DNA of 64,000 nt from Muricea muricata (GCA_963855995.1 OY979719.1:16649312-16713311); one strand, 5' to 3'; counted from the first letter of the stretch, positions 1 to 11,344 are shown. Translations and numbers: made by a program. The notes: generated from the letters alone by a model not told the origin.

Positions 1-1837
1 AAAAATTTACTTGAAAAATTACCGCATGAATGCAGTTAATTTTATTATTACTTTAATGTGACACCTAATTTTGTACATCCAAGCATAATAGTGAGAATTT
101 AATGAGAAGATATTGTGAAATATAGTTATGTTCTATAATAATATACAACAATGCAGCTCAGAAAATATATCACCAAACTTTTGTTTAAGAAGTAACTCTC
201 CACACTTGCATAAAGTATAAATAAACAATGTAAAATAATATTATATTAAAAAGAGAACAATTGCCTGTACAATAACTTTTTTCATTCTAACATCTCAAAT
301 GCATATCTATAAATTATGAAGACAGGACCATAACAGCCAATCATAGTGTCTCTAAACTAAAAATGTTCTTGCTAATTTTTAAATAAATTGGTGCTGATCT
401 TGCAGTTTCAGTAACTTCTGAAATGAAAGTAAATTGATATTAGTCATCACAATGTTCCAACTTTGTGTTGGTAAGTGTTCTCTCCCATGTCACTATCAGG
501 CACCTATTAATGGATGTGAGTTACCTTGCTATATAAACAAGTTGAAAACTACACATGATGAAAGGTAATGACCATAAGCCTTTGATCTTATGCTCTTTTC
601 AACTTTGGTAAGTTGCCTCAATATAATAAGCACCTATATAAATGTAGTGTTAAAATTACTTAAATATAATAGCAGTTAACTGAATAATATATAATATCAC
701 TTGAGTTGAAAGCCAGAAATGACACTCAATTAAAACTGAAAATTTATTCGTCCACGGACAGTCTGTAGAAGCAGCCAGCAGGTGTTTGAAATCGATTAGA
801 CAAACACTGCAAGCAATCTCTGGCGGACACAACATGTGACTTTTATCAATGAATAATTTTGCGCCTTTTCATTAAATTTACTCAAATATATGCTTAAAAT
901 CTTTGCGTTATGTTTCTCCTTCCCATAAAACTTAATCAGATGAGTTTCGAAACAAAGGGACGGCAAAATTTGCAAAAATCGTCGATTTTGTAATAGAGTC
1001 TATAGTCTTTTTGCCCTCTTGTTCCGCCATGTTGGATTTCTCTTGTTGGCCCCGCCTCTGCTAGGTATACGTCAGCAATCTAGGTCTCCTTATCTATGGT
1101 GTAAAAGCAGTGCCAAATATAAAGTACTTCCTGTGATATTATTTTGTATGCTAGCTTTTGCGTCCTGAAATAAGCCCTCATATATATAAATCCGGGTCAA
1201 CTTGGCTTTTCTTAATAGCGATGAGTCTCAGGCAGCTGCCTGTCTTGCAGGAAACTTATTGAAAAAAATATATAAATTAATATCGCAATATATAAATGAA
1301 GCTATGACGCATTTGAGATATCTTTATGAAGACTCTTATTTTTACAGTTCATCACTATATTTCTATATTAACAGTTCTCCTATCACTATACCTAACATAA
1401 TCCATTTACATACTTCACAAACACCGAAACACAGTTATAATACCGTTCATTAATGCATCTTTTTATAATGTACAATGTATCTCATATATAGTCAACTTAT
1501 GATTGCAACTAATTTGAATATTTCATACGTTTTAACACAAACGGACGTGTATAGAAATACAGGTAACTTCGCGTGGGCAATTGGCCATTGACGACAAGCG
1601 AGCATACAGTAGAAGTTGCATACCCTTAAGCATTCTAGTATGTCGTATAGTTTTTCAAACTGCCACGCTGTTTGTGGTGAAAGTCTCTAGCACATACAAA
1701 TGAAAAATTCTGTTATATATTTTCAACTTCCTTCACAGGCTGAACAAACCTCGTTTAGGGGGGTTTATTGGTGGGCTGTGCGGGTCAGTGTCACTAGTCC
1801 GCCCGGTTTGAGGAGGAGGAAGATCCATAAATTCAAT
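1..1837. other. AT-rich intergenic region, no gene seen
   Basis: No reading frame here looks like a protein. Around 1023-1036 is a CCGCCATGTTGG string that fits the YY1 consensus. It sits in a locally GC-richer patch (about 1010-1075), which could be a promoter for a gene reading leftward off the window. That is inference only. Confidence 0.4.
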
Positions 1838-1935
1838 GATAAACAGGAAGTTTTAACTTCGAGGAATCAAGACCAGAGAGCTTAAACTACAACATCCTGT
1901 GCTATTTTCTACTGTTTCAATCGCGGTTTTGCGGT
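1838..1935 (-). other. Conserved 3' flank of GPCR copies
   Basis: The string AAACAGGAAGTTTTAACTTC just downstream of the receptor stop recurs in altered form after other copies and relics (near 7230, 8834, 10243, 33188 and 36030). It marks DNA-level duplication that carried the flanks. It may lie in the 3' UTR; no clear poly(A) signal was fixed. Confidence 0.45.
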
Positions 1936-2922
1936 TTAGGAACTACCTCCAGCTGTTTTAAAAAAACTCTTGACGAGCTTTAGCGCTTCTCTTCTAAGCA
2001 TTTTGTTCGCCCAGAAAAAAATTAGACAATTTAAAGTCGAATTGATTGTGATTAAAGTGTTTGTCCAAGTATACGCCATAGCGACAGTGCTGCGTTCATT
2101 CTCACTTTTGTTCCAAGGATATTTTAAGACATGAATGCCAATGCCAGATGGTAGAAAACAAACAAACGCCAAAACGACAATTGCAAAGTAGGTTTTTGCC
2201 ATCTTTAGTTCACGCAAAAATGTAACCATGTTTCCTGACACTTCGCCTCGACAATTACCGCAATTAATCTCGTGAGCGACTGTGTTGCATGCTGTAATAC
2301 TCTTTTTCTTTCTTGCAACACGAAATATTGAAATATACGTGAACAACGTTGTTCCACATAACGTGGAAATAACAATCAGGACGATAATTTTTGATATAAG
2401 TGGCAAAAACAAACGAGAAGCTACGTTTAGTATGTTGAGTAGCCAGAGTATAATCCAAATGAATATTAATCGCCTCTTTGTCGCTGTTGTAAGGTGCCAA
2501 ATAGGGTGAAAAATCGCCGTGTAACGCTCGATATTCAGTATGATTAGAGTCGAAACAGACATCCCCGTGAACAAGTAGAGTGTGGACATGTAAAATACTT
2601 TGTACGTGCAGTTCGGTGCTCCGTTTATTTCGTTGATGGCTTGCAACAAGAATGTCGAATGGACGATCGTTACCACAGCAAGATCCGCTGAAGAGAGCAG
2701 CATGATGGCAAAGTAGGAGAAATTCGAGCGTATTTTTGTTGACTTCCAGAAAATATAGAGGACGAGAGAATTGAGGATTGTTCCAGCGATGGCAAACACA
2801 ATGTTTATAACACAGGCAGCTATGATGTTCCTGGTGTAAGAAGAAGCAGGCGAACGAACGACGTAGGATACCAGGCATTTCTCCAGAAGTTGTTTGTCAT
2901 TTGAGAAGTTGAAGGCGCTCAT
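1936..2922 (-). CDS. Class A (rhodopsin-like) seven-transmembrane receptor, array copy 1
   Basis: Intronless ORF of 328 residues from the second in-frame ATG (2922), chosen because the paralogues start MSF or MNF here; an ATG 15 nt upstream would add five residues. Seven hydrophobic segments are visible. Landmarks are N51 (1.50) in TM1, D80 (2.50) in SSADLAVV, ERY at 132-134, the TM6 motif CFLP near 255-258, and TM7 NSTLNCLIFF in place of NPxxY. The N-terminus has an NFS sequon and a lone Cys16; C105 precedes TM3. The loop between TM4 and TM5 is very short and has no Cys. Intracellular loop 3 is basic with C-x8-C-x2-C. A surface receptor signalling through G proteins is expected; the ligand is unknown. 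The family is not one I can assign precisely (possibly MECA-like, judging from the short ECL2). Confidence 0.9.
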   Translation of the reverse strand: MSAFNFSNDKQLLEKCLVSYVVRSPASSYTRNIIAACVINIVFAIAGTILNSLVLYIFWKSTKIRSNFSYFAIMLLSSADLAVVTIVHSTFLLQAINEINGAPNCTYKVFYMSTLYLFTGMSVSTLIILNIERYTAIFHPIWHLTTATKRRLIFIWIILWLLNILNVASRLFLPLISKIIVLIVISTLCGTTLFTYISIFRVARKKKSITACNTVAHEINCGNCRGEVSGNMVTFLRELKMAKTYFAIVVLAFVCFLPSGIGIHVLKYPWNKSENERSTVAMAYTWTNTLITINSTLNCLIFFWANKMLRREALKLVKSFFKTAGGSS

Positions 2923-2982
2923 CTTTTTTCCCCACAATTACTCTTCTGTTACTGTAAGCTCACGACTGCCGGGTTCGTACTA

Positions 2983-3001
2983 GCACCAGTTTAAATCACG
3001 G
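2983..3001 (-). promoter_or_regulatory. Shared GPCR upstream element (copy 1)
   Basis: In gene orientation it reads CCGTGATTTAAACTGGTGC, 61 bp before the ATG. Related strings occur at similar distances before seven other receptor copies. The TTTAAA core could act as a TATA-like element, but shared descent may also explain the conservation. Confidence 0.45.
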
Positions 3002-3239
3002 AAGCATGTCACGGATGACAGAATCACATCAAACATCCACATACAAGGTAGTTGGTCAATATTGTAATGGGGTCGTCATCCAAGTTTAAGTCACATGAGC
3101 AGCTGAGAGGGTGTGGGTCAATCCACCTATACGACCCTCATGTGATATGACACCCCACGTGGTAAAAATAGATTTATTCGGACAAACATTGCGCGATTTA
3201 TGTATAGATACTATTACACGAAGGCATAACTAGCGAGCA

Positions 3240-3970
3240 AATTCAGTAATTCAAAGTTCATTTTAAGACCTGCGCCATAGTGGGCTGTTTACGTGTATAC
3301 ATGACCTTAAGATGACCTAACGAGTACGACACATAATTTGCATTCGCACAATGTTAATATTTGGTGTTTTTTTAATAGATTAGGCGTCTTTCTAGAAATA
3401 GAAAGTCACCAACAAAAAGACTTTCCCATGGAAAAAGATTCAGAACAGCTGCAGATAGAACAGCTGCGGAAACTATGTTGCTTATTCCATCAACAGAACC
3501 AAATACCACCAATGCTGTGGATAATACTTATTTTTAAGTATTTCTACTTCATTATTTTGCTGTTTATCCACATCAGACGGTTTAGATTTAGGGCTATTTT
3601 CTGTGTTGTCAACCGAAGGCAATAAAGGAACAGTCTCCTTGTTAGTATCTATTAAGTTAGACACTATGACATGATTGACATCATCCACAGCATTGGCTGT
3701 ATTTGGTTCTTGGTTCTGTTGATGGAATAAGCAACATAGTTTCCGCGGCTGATCTATCTGCAGCTGTTCTGAATGTTTTTCCATGGGAAAGTCTTTCTGT
3801 TGGTGACTTTCTCTTTCTAGAAAGCCGCTTAATCTATTAAAAAACACCAAATATTATACATTGTGCGAATGTAAATTATATGTTTCTGCTCCTCAGGTCA
3901 TCTTAAGGTCATGTATACATGACAGCCTACCATGGCGCAGATCTTTAAATGAAATTTAAATTACTGAATA
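3240..3970. repeat. Internal palindrome of the THAP element
   Basis: Two arms of roughly 280 bp (3240-3530 and 3690-3970) are diverged reverse complements around a loop of about 160 bp. The duplicated segment includes the putative second THAP exon, so the same exon is present on both strands, each with its own TTTAATAG acceptor. Confidence 0.75.
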
Positions 3971-4303
3971 AAAAGTAATATGTGCATGGACATACAGTAT
4001 ACACATAAATAACAAACCTTATCTCTACTAGCTGTAGCTGGAACAGGATTTGGATCTATGTCGGTCGGCCCGTTCTCCCCCACAAAATGCAAGCTGCCTA
4101 TGTAGCTATCCTTCGTACATTTAAAGTCATCTGCCCGGCTACAAGAACGAATCCACAATTTCCCACGTTCTTTAAATTTTTTTCTCGGAAGGAAAAGGAT
4201 GAAAATTTATAACTTTTCCATCCTTTATCAACCTTTCAGGATAGCGCGAGTCAGTTTTACATGTACCCCAAGCACATCTCTTAACCACAGTATACTCGGA
4301 CAT
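3681..4303 (-). pseudogene. THAP-type zinc-finger protein fragment, frameshifted
   Basis: The minus strand starts at MSEYTVVKRCAWGTC (ATG at 4303), then FHPFPSEKK, then, after a frameshift, KLWIRSC and IGSLHF. This is the C2CH THAP layout: a Cys pair (C-x4-C), the HPFP block, the Trp, and the final C-x2-H. Two defects are visible. A run of seven T at 4177-4183 breaks the frame by one base, and the last zinc Cys is Gly in IGSLHF. A possible intron runs from a GTTTGT donor at 4017 to an acceptor at 3834, joining an exon that begins IKRLSRKRKSP (3681-3833). Another frame (3482-3850) is also open. THAP domains bind DNA and are common in transposon-derived genes. The homopolymer break could also be a sequencing error. 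Confidence 0.6.
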
Positions 4304-4479
4304 GACAACAATAATCAAACTCAATAATCCACGGTTAAACAAAATTTTTGAACCTTTTTTGCTCATTTGAATACGTTAAATAATAAACAAAGTAATAAAC
4401 TTCAACAATTTCTCCAGTTTCTATCGTAAAAACGAGAAAAAAACAAATTTTGCTCGCTAGTTATGCCTTCGTGTAATTG

Positions 4480-6960
4480 CTGCCGAGCGCCAGCGAGGCA
4501 GCACACTATTCTTGACGTTACACGAAGTTCTTGCTTTTTCGTGTCCAGTTCCCCGGCCGAGTTATATTTAGTCGAAATCTCGATTTGTGCGGTGGAGATG
4601 TCAGCAATTCCGGGGGAAAATTAAGTATTCAGGTTGGTTTTTAAAATGAGGGGGCTGGCCCGGAAAATTAAGTATTCAGGTTGGTTTTTAAGATGAGGGG
4701 GGTGGTCAACAAAATTCGGAAATTTGATCTACAAAAGTCGGAAAAAACTCGGAAATTTGATCAAATCTCGAGTCAAATTGAAAGCTGAAGAAATGTTACT
4801 AAAATTGTAAGCTCAAGAAATATTACAAACGTGTCAGCTATAGCCTCAACAAGAAACATTACAAACGCCTCAGCTATAGTATAGACACAAAGTCCGACTT
4901 CAAATGGCAACGAGTGTTTGTGCGTCCGACTTCAAATTGATTAAATGTCGATTAAAATTGAAAGCTCAAGAAATATTACAAACACCTGAGCTATAGACTC
5001 CAGGGTCCGACTTCAAATGGCAACGAGTGTTAGTGTGTATATTCATATACTCATGTTGTTCTGCTCAATTAATTCTTTTATAAAATGTTAGCTATAGACC
5101 CCAAAGTAAGCAATATTACTATTTTGTCACCTATTACTATAATACTATTGTGTCACCTATAGACCCAACGAGTGTTTATATGTGTACTGATATGCTCATG
5201 TTATTCTGCCCAATTAATTCTTTTGTAAAATGTTAGCTATACAGACTGCAAAGTAAGCAATATTACAAACGTGCCACCTTTAGACCCTACAGTCTGACTT
5301 CAAATGGTGACAAATGTGTATGATTTTGGTGTAAAACTGTGCACCAAATTTCATTTTGGTAAGGTCATTTTTGATAGTTAACACACTTATCACTGAATTT
5401 CAATCTCCAAAGTCTGATTTCAAATGTGGGTAACTTTGATTAAAATTTCAGTCTACGATTATAAAAAAATATGTCCACATGCACATTTTCCTAGGGCTAG
5501 AATGTATTGACAATGTCAATTGAAAATTTTCAGTCCATGATTACAGAAAAATATGTCCACATGCACATTTTACTAGGGTTAGGATGTATTGGCAATGTCA
5601 ATTGAAAATTACTGAATAAAGATGACATAATCAAGATGAGAAATTTTAGCAGAATAAACACAAATTGGCCCCCGGCTATGTAAGTCTATTTTTTAAAAGA
5701 CATCTATTTGCTTTCTTAAATTAAAGATTTTGCACTGCAATGCATTATTCAGAAACTGTACAGCTGCCATTTTAATTGTGCTATCAAAGCACTATCTGGA
5801 GGACTCAGAGTTGTTAGGGTAGGGATTAAATATTCAAGTTCTGTGCAATTAATTTCTTTTAGAAAGTGTCAGCTGTAGACCCCAAAGTAAAAATATTACA
5901 AACATATCAGCTATAGAACCATCCATATATTCATGTTCTGCCCAATTAATTTCTTTTAAAAAATCAACCTGATGTCAGCAGAGCCTCTCACTAATACTTT
6001 ATAATGACTTTTTATTTATGAAATATAAACATTTTCCCCATGACAGTTGCCCAAAATCACACTTGTTGCAACAAGTACATAATTTACTCAACTTTGCAAA
6101 CATTTAATGAATAAAAGTATTGACTTCAAATACTTTTTAAAGTAACGTTAACTTTCTATTTACAAAAAATAAACTATTTTCCATGTTGAGAAAAAATTAT
6201 TGTGACAACATGAGTGGAAATTGGAAATGAGTTCTTCCAAATTCTGCTAGTAATGGTACAACTGTATATCAACACAGAAAAAAATATTTTATAGTTTTTA
6301 CAATATGGCACAAAGCTACATCATTAAAATAAAACTTAAAAAAGAGCAGCAATAGGTTCCTATGTTGACATTTGAGTTATTTGAACATGGTTCTAAGTCA
6401 AAATTGAAGAGTGAAATTTTGCTGTATTATAAAGTTAAAAAGACACTACATGTTTTAAATCTACCAAATGGATGGAATTCAGTTTATCATAATTTATGCA
6501 ATGGGATGGAATCTTCAAAGCACAGTATGGTTAAATCACCATACTTCTTTTCAACCTTCATCGTGGATGCCAGGAGCATTGTATCCCAAGCTTACTCTAA
6601 CAAGTTACCCTAACAAGTTATTAGATGAAGATTACATGTTAAATAAATTTGGAACATCTACATGTTGCACAAAAAATCAGACAATGGACTATCATAAACT
6701 GCCTAGAACTAATATTGAAAGAAAGAACTTATCTAACACCTTGAAGGACATATTTCCTTCATGACGTCTTAAAGACTGAAATAATAGTATGACTCTATTC
6801 ATGTTTAATGGCAGTTTAGAATTATTATCAGCTCCAAGAATCACATGACATTACACAAAGTAATGTAATTCACAGTGCACTATATAGCACGTTGTAATTT
6901 CAATTATTTTAAACAAATTAAATTCATTCATACAGTGTGTGACTGTGTGTAAAATTATGT
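4480..6960. repeat. Diverged repeat field, no gene seen
   Basis: A direct repeat AAATTAAGTATTCAGGTTGG occurs twice at 4618-4685. Further on, degenerate copies of TCAGCTATAGAC and GACTTCAAATGGCAACGAGT recur to about 5960, as does a pair of blocks with TATGTCCACATGCACATTTT (5470-5610). Two overlapping plus-strand frames at 6362-6764 have no recognisable motif and I do not call them genes. Confidence 0.55.
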
Positions 6961-7110
6961 TAAAAGATTAGTGTAATCAAGGCGTAGATCGTACGGCAGC
7001 ACTTTCCTTGCGATAGTAACTTCTAGTAGTATCTATTTTGTCCGAGTAAATGCTATTTTTAACACGTGGAGTGTCATATTACATGAGGGTCGTGTAGGTG
7101 GATTATTGAA
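6960..7110. repeat. Inverted copy of the 3105-3230 segment
   Basis: The reverse complement of this block matches about 3105-3230, sharing CCACGTG, the GACCCTCATGT block and TCGGACAAA. The pair lies in opposite orientation around the THAP element and the repeat field. Confidence 0.55.
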
Positions 7111-7672
7111 TGCTACGTACAGTACATCGCGGATGACAGAATCACCTCACACTTGTTATATGTCAGCGGGCTGCTGAGCAGCACTGAATGTTGATTAACT
7201 GACGCACATCACACTCGTGGCCAAGTAAACAGGAAGTTTTTAATTGCTAATGTCCAAACCTTAAATTCCGTTAACTATTTCTATTTTCACGACATGTACC
7301 ATAACGTTCGCGATGTTTTTGAAGTGATTTCTGTGCTGAAAGACCTATAGAGCTCTTGAAAAGTTTTACGGCTTCCCTTCCAAGCATTTTGTTCGCCCAG
7401 AAAAATACCAAACAATTTAGTGTCGAGTTCATTGAGGTTAAATTGTTTGCCTAAGTGAGTATTATAATTTCCAGTAGTATAATTTCGAGCGCCTTTTTGG
7501 TTCATGACTCTCAGAAAATATCAATTATTGAATGCTACGTACAGTACACGCACCAGTTTTAATCACGGAAGCATTTCGCGGATGACAGAACACCTCACAC
7601 TTGTTACGTGTCAGCGGGATGTTGAGGAGCACTGAATGTTGATTAACTGATGCACATCACACTCGTGACCAT
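7105..7672. repeat. Direct repeat pair flanking a GPCR relic
   Basis: The blocks 7105-7222 and 7528-7672 share GCGGATGACAGAA, CACCTCACACTTGTTA and CACTGAATGTTGATTAACTG. They correspond to the upstream flank of receptor copies, which shows that the relic between them arose within duplicated receptor DNA. Confidence 0.6.
7290..7460 (-). pseudogene. GPCR relic: TM7 and C-tail only
   Basis: The minus strand encodes SMNSTLNCLVFFWANKMLG, the family TM7 and helix-8 segment, then a C-tail that is frameshifted. Nothing upstream encodes TM1-TM6. It is closest in tail sequence to the receptor ending at 10313, which ends SRTLWYIS; the relic has SRTLWYMS in another frame. Confidence 0.75.
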
Positions 7673-8328
7673 GGTTTTTGGTTAGTTTTAGGGCTAGTTT
7701 ATGGTTAAGTCCAAGGTTAGTGTTTAAGGATAGACTTCGGGCAAGTGTTGTTGGGAACGGATTAGGGTTAGTGATGTGTCAATGTTTGTTTGGCGGGTTG
7801 GAGTTGGTTTTTGTGTTTGGGGCATGGTTATAATTAGTATTTGGTTTAGAACATAGTGCATTTCTACATCATGTGGTAGAAAATTATGTCAAAACCTTCT
7901 TTCGTGAATGCTGGAATGGAAAATCAGATGATTTGGATGTGTTTGTTGTAAAGCAAATTATCACGTTTTGATAATCAAAATGTGGTAATAGTGTTTCAAT
8001 TCTATATATAGTCGTATATGCGCAAAGAAAACCAACTTGATACACGTAAAAGAAACCTTCGAATTTAACTCTGATTGAAGCAATAAAATTTTGTGAGGGA
8101 AACGTCAAAACGAAAAACATGGGTGTTTGTTTTAGGAATTTGTGTGGGGTGAAGTCAATTGTATGCGGAGAAGTTAAAATATTTGAAAACCATCCTCAGA
8201 GATATGAAGATTAGTCTGTCACTGCAGACAAAAATATTTCGTGACGACTTCACGGTCCTCAAAGACAGGCGTTAAGTCATCACGAAAATATTTCGTGCAC
8301 TTAAATTGAATACGACTCGCTACCAACC
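7673..8328. other. Intergenic, degenerate TTAGGG-like tract and an inverted repeat
   Basis: From 7680 to 7860 the strand is G-rich with irregular GGTTAG and TTAGGG words but no regular period. At 8231-8303 two arms around AAAATATTTCGTGA form a short foldback. No coding sequence is evident. Confidence 0.4.
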
Positions 8329-8460
8329 CCAGTTGGCTCGATAGCTCAATTAGTAGAGAGGCGGTCTAGAAACCCGGCCGAGGATGCGAGCTCAAATTCC
8401 GCTCGAGACAACGAGTTTTCGTTGTTCTCTGCAGTGTCAGATTAATATGAATCTAGAAGT
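8329..8460 (+). repeat. tRNA-derived SINE-like copy
   Basis: The 5' part has a clear A box (TAGCTCAATTAGTAGAG) and a weaker B box (AGCTCAAATTCC), as in a degenerate tRNA. It is followed by GTTGTTCTCTGCAGTG and AGATTAATATGAATCTAG. The same tail recurs at 41102-41144, so it is a repeated family and not a single tRNA gene. Confidence 0.5.
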
Positions 8461-8900
8461 TAAAGTATACTCCGTCTATTTTAGAGCATGCGCTTTCGAT
8501 GTGACAGAGTTTCTTCGTATGATCGGTGACAGTATTGGCAATATTCACTTCTAGTGACAACCGCTAGGGCCTCGGTAAATTATCGATTCATTAATCTATT
8601 AAAATATTATTTCATTAAAAAATTAATATACACTCACTCAAACAACTCCGACGTAGCAGCTTGTAAATATTTTACCACAGGCTCTTTGTAAACATGTTTG
8701 TGATAATCATAACTATTTTCCAAAAACTACGTACAACACTCCTCCTACGCTGTAGAATGTTCATGAAGAACTACAATCGATAATTGCACGCTTCATCATT
8801 TAGGGATAAATGCCGGCTGAAGATCTGTAAAAGAAAACAGGAAGTTTTGTACTGCTAATGTCTGCACTTTATATGCCTTTAAACAACTTTTATTTTCACG
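8461..8900. other. Intergenic, nothing recognised
   Basis: AT-rich sequence with no frame, repeat or RNA feature that I can support. The GPCR 3'-flank motif AAACAGGAAGTTTTG appears near 8834. Confidence 0.4.
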
Positions 8901-8904
8901 ATAT

Positions 8905-9150
8905 CAGTACCATAGCGGACGCGATGTTTGTGAAGTGGAAGACCTAGAGCACTTTTGTTGATTTTCAGAAGATATAGAGGACGTGAAAATTGAGAGTAGT
9001 TCCAACTGTAGCGAAGCGAAGACAATGTTTACGACACAGGCAGCTATGCTGCTCTGGGTGCAAGAAGGAGTCGGCGAATGAACCATCTAAGACACCAGAC
9101 AGTATTCCACGACTAGTACCTGGGAATTTTGAAACAAAGCTTAAGTTCAA
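8905..9150 (-). pseudogene. GPCR relic: N-terminus and TM1 joined to C-tail
   Basis: The minus strand begins MNLSFVSKF (ATG at 9150) and continues through the family N-terminus and TM1, with frameshifts. After the ICL1 Lys-Ser-Thr block it passes directly into the C-tail sequence QTSRPLWY. TM2 to TM7 are deleted. The upstream element (9225-9243) is still present. Confidence 0.75.
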
Positions 9151-9224
9151 CTTTCTTTCACTGCTAATCTCTTATTATTCTTAACTTACTCTCTTCATCA
9201 ATGTCAAGGGCAGCAACTCCAGCC

Positions 9225-9243
9225 GCGCTAATTTAAAACACGG
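9225..9243 (-). promoter_or_regulatory. Shared GPCR upstream element (relic copy)
   Basis: It reads CCGTGTTTTAAATTAGCGC in gene orientation, 75 bp before the relic ATG, and is diverged from the intact-gene versions. Confidence 0.35.
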
Positions 9244-10312
9244 AAGAGTGTCACTGATGATGAGATAACTGAACAAGCTGCTTGTATAATGTGATTGGTA
9301 AGCACTCTTTGAAACTTCATGCATTATTCTCACTGGGATCTTCTCAAAGTACCTCGAGCCCATTCCTCATATGAAAAGAGTGTAAAAGTTGCGAGGGTGG
9401 GTTAGCAATATTGCCCCGCAGTTATTGGCCTGAAGCTAACTATAAACAATGGATCTGAACCATCACATGATGTTATAGGCCTTAGATGGTAATAAACAGA
9501 AGATGGTCTTTTTTATAAAATAATCAATGAATAAATTCTGTTTGTCTATACGTCTGATATAATTCACCAAAGGTTGTTGAGGAAATCAAATTGGAAATGC
9601 ATGGTCATGCTGGTTTAAACAGTAGCGAAACTAGTCTGACAATTTGGTAAGGTCATGGTTGTCGGAAACTGACAGATAAGTCAATTACGTTGACACATAG
9701 TTAATTATTGAAGGTCTATAATGCATGCGTTAAATACATAGAACGATTGTGTTGTTGAACAGAGTTGAGGAGAGACAGCTGTGAGAGTGTGACCTAGCCC
9801 GAGCGCTATTCGAAGTGAGATTTAATATATTATTTTGTTTATTCGTATTGTTGTTTGTTAAATGAATTCTATAAAACCTACGTGGTGATTATTTTTGTGA
9901 CTTGTCGAGGACCACAGTTCTGGAGGCAACATTCTCGACATGGTATGCAACTCCGTCTTTCGTTCCTTTCCGTCTTTACAGCCGTCTTTCCGTCTTTACG
10001 GAAACTTTCAGTTTCAAAAGAAATGAATAATTATAATGATTTCACATTTTCATAACATGACCAAATTTTAGTCGGATTGGCTTCGTAAGTCACTGTTAAA
10101 TTCTACGCCATAACATATTAAAATCATCTATACTATAAGTAATTTTGGCAAGTGTCTTTACCGTTGTCCGTATAGAAAATACCTCGCATGCCTTATTAAT
10201 GGTTGTACGCCGTATCGTTTTGGCTGAAGATCTGATAAGTTTATAAACAGGAAGTAGCTAATCTCTTAGAATTAATGTTCGCATTTAAATTCCTTCAACT
10301 ATATTTCTATTT
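9244..10312. other. Intergenic, nothing recognised
   Basis: No supported gene. The stretch 9690-9960 has a mixed composition that could be an old LTR or promoter remnant, but no defining signals were found. The receptor 3' flank begins near 10240 (AAACAGGAAGT). Confidence 0.35.
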
Positions 10313-11344
10313 TTACGATATGTACCACAGTGTACGTGAGGTCTGTGAAGTGGTTTCTGTGCTGGAAGATCTGGACCTTTTGAAAAGTTTCAAAGCTTCA
10401 CTTCGAAGCATTTTATTTGCCCAGAAGAAAATCAGACAATTTAAGGTTGAATTCATCGAGGTTAAGCTTGTTACCCAAGCGTAGGCTATTGTCACAGATA
10501 GGCGTTGATCCTCGTTTTCGTTCCAAGGGTACTTGATTCCTTTGACGAAAATAGCAGCCGGTAGAAAACAAACGAACGCGACAACGATGATCGTGAAGTA
10601 GGTTTTGGCCATTTTTATCTCGCGTATAAATGCTGCCATGTTTCCTGCTTCGCGTTGGCAATTATCGCAATTCGCGCGGTCACCGAGTGCATTACATCTA
10701 CATAGTGTAATACTCTTCTTCTTTCGTGCCACACGAAATATTGAAGCATACGTGACCAACGAGGTCAGACATAAAGATGAAATTAAAATCACTGTGATAA
10801 TTTCTGCAACGGGCCGATAAATCAAACGAGAAACTGTGTTCACTATGATAACTAGCCACAGTATTGTCCAAATGAGCATCACTCGCGGCCTGGTCACTCT
10901 TTTACGATGCCAAATAGGATGAATGATCGCTGTGTATCGTTCCAAGTTCAGCAGGAGTAGAGTCGCAATTGACATCCCGGTGAAAAAGTAGAGAGTTGAC
11001 AAGTACGAAACCTTGTACGCGCAGGTTGCTGTCCCGTTTATTTCCTTAATAGCTTGCAGCAAGAATGTCGAATGGACGATTGTTGCAACAGCAAGGTCTA
11101 CAGAAGAGAGCAGCATGATGACAAAGTAGGATAATTTCGAGCGAATTTTTGTTGACTTCCAGAAAATGTAGAGAACAAGAGAGTTGAGAATCGTTCCAAC
11201 GACTGCGAAGACAAGGTTTGCAACACAGGCAGCCATGTTGTTCCAAGTGTACGACGGTGTGGGTGAATGTACGGCGTAGGATATCACGCATTTTTCCAGG
11301 ACTAGTTTGGCATCTGAGAAGTTGGAAACAACACTGAAGTTCAT
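10313..11344 (-). CDS. Class A seven-transmembrane receptor, array copy 2
   Basis: Intronless, 343 residues, the longest copy. It starts MNFSVVSNFSD with an NFS sequon and has the lone N-terminal Cys of LEKCV. Landmarks are GTILNSLVLY (TM1), SSVDLAVA (TM2), NLERYTAI (end of TM3), CFLP (TM6) and NSTLNCLIFF (TM7). ICL2 reads HRKRVTRPR, shared with the copy at 33282 but not with the others, so these two form a subgroup. The C-tail is extended and rich in Ser and Thr (RSRSSSTETTSQTS), a plausible kinase or arrestin site. ICL3 has several Cys, including NC-x2-C. Ligand and coupling are unknown. Confidence 0.92.
   Translation of the reverse strand: MNFSVVSNFSDAKLVLEKCVISYAVHSPTPSYTWNNMAACVANLVFAVVGTILNSLVLYIFWKSTKIRSKLSYFVIMLLSSVDLAVATIVHSTFLLQAIKEINGTATCAYKVSYLSTLYFFTGMSIATLLLLNLERYTAIIHPIWHRKRVTRPRVMLIWTILWLVIIVNTVSRLIYRPVAEIITVILISSLCLTSLVTYASIFRVARKKKSITLCRCNALGDRANCDNCQREAGNMAAFIREIKMAKTYFTIIVVAFVCFLPAAIFVKGIKYPWNENEDQRLSVTIAYAWVTSLTSMNSTLNCLIFFWANKMLRSEALKLFKRSRSSSTETTSQTSRTLWYIS

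Larger units (their letters stand above)
3214..4476. mobile_element. THAP-domain DNA transposon with 28-bp TIRs
   Basis: The ends are perfect inverted repeats: 3214-3241 begins TTACACGAAGGCATAACTAG and is matched in reverse by 4449-4476. Inside is a minus-strand THAP-domain gene fragment and a second, large internal palindrome (about 3240-3530 against 3690-3970). No convincing target-site duplication was found. A THAP domain with TIRs suggests a P-element-like family. No DDE transposase is visible, so the copy is probably non-autonomous or decayed. Confidence 0.65.

Noticed and set aside
3338-3625. Plus-strand ORF of 95 codons in the THAP element
   Set aside because: It is the inverted copy of the putative second THAP exon, read out of context.
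6362-6764. Two overlapping plus-strand ORFs of 83 and 98 codons
   Set aside because: No motif or codon pattern supports them; they may be decayed transposon sequence but I cannot name it.
7680-7860. Interstitial telomeric repeat
   Set aside because: TTAGGG-like words are irregular and have no tandem period.
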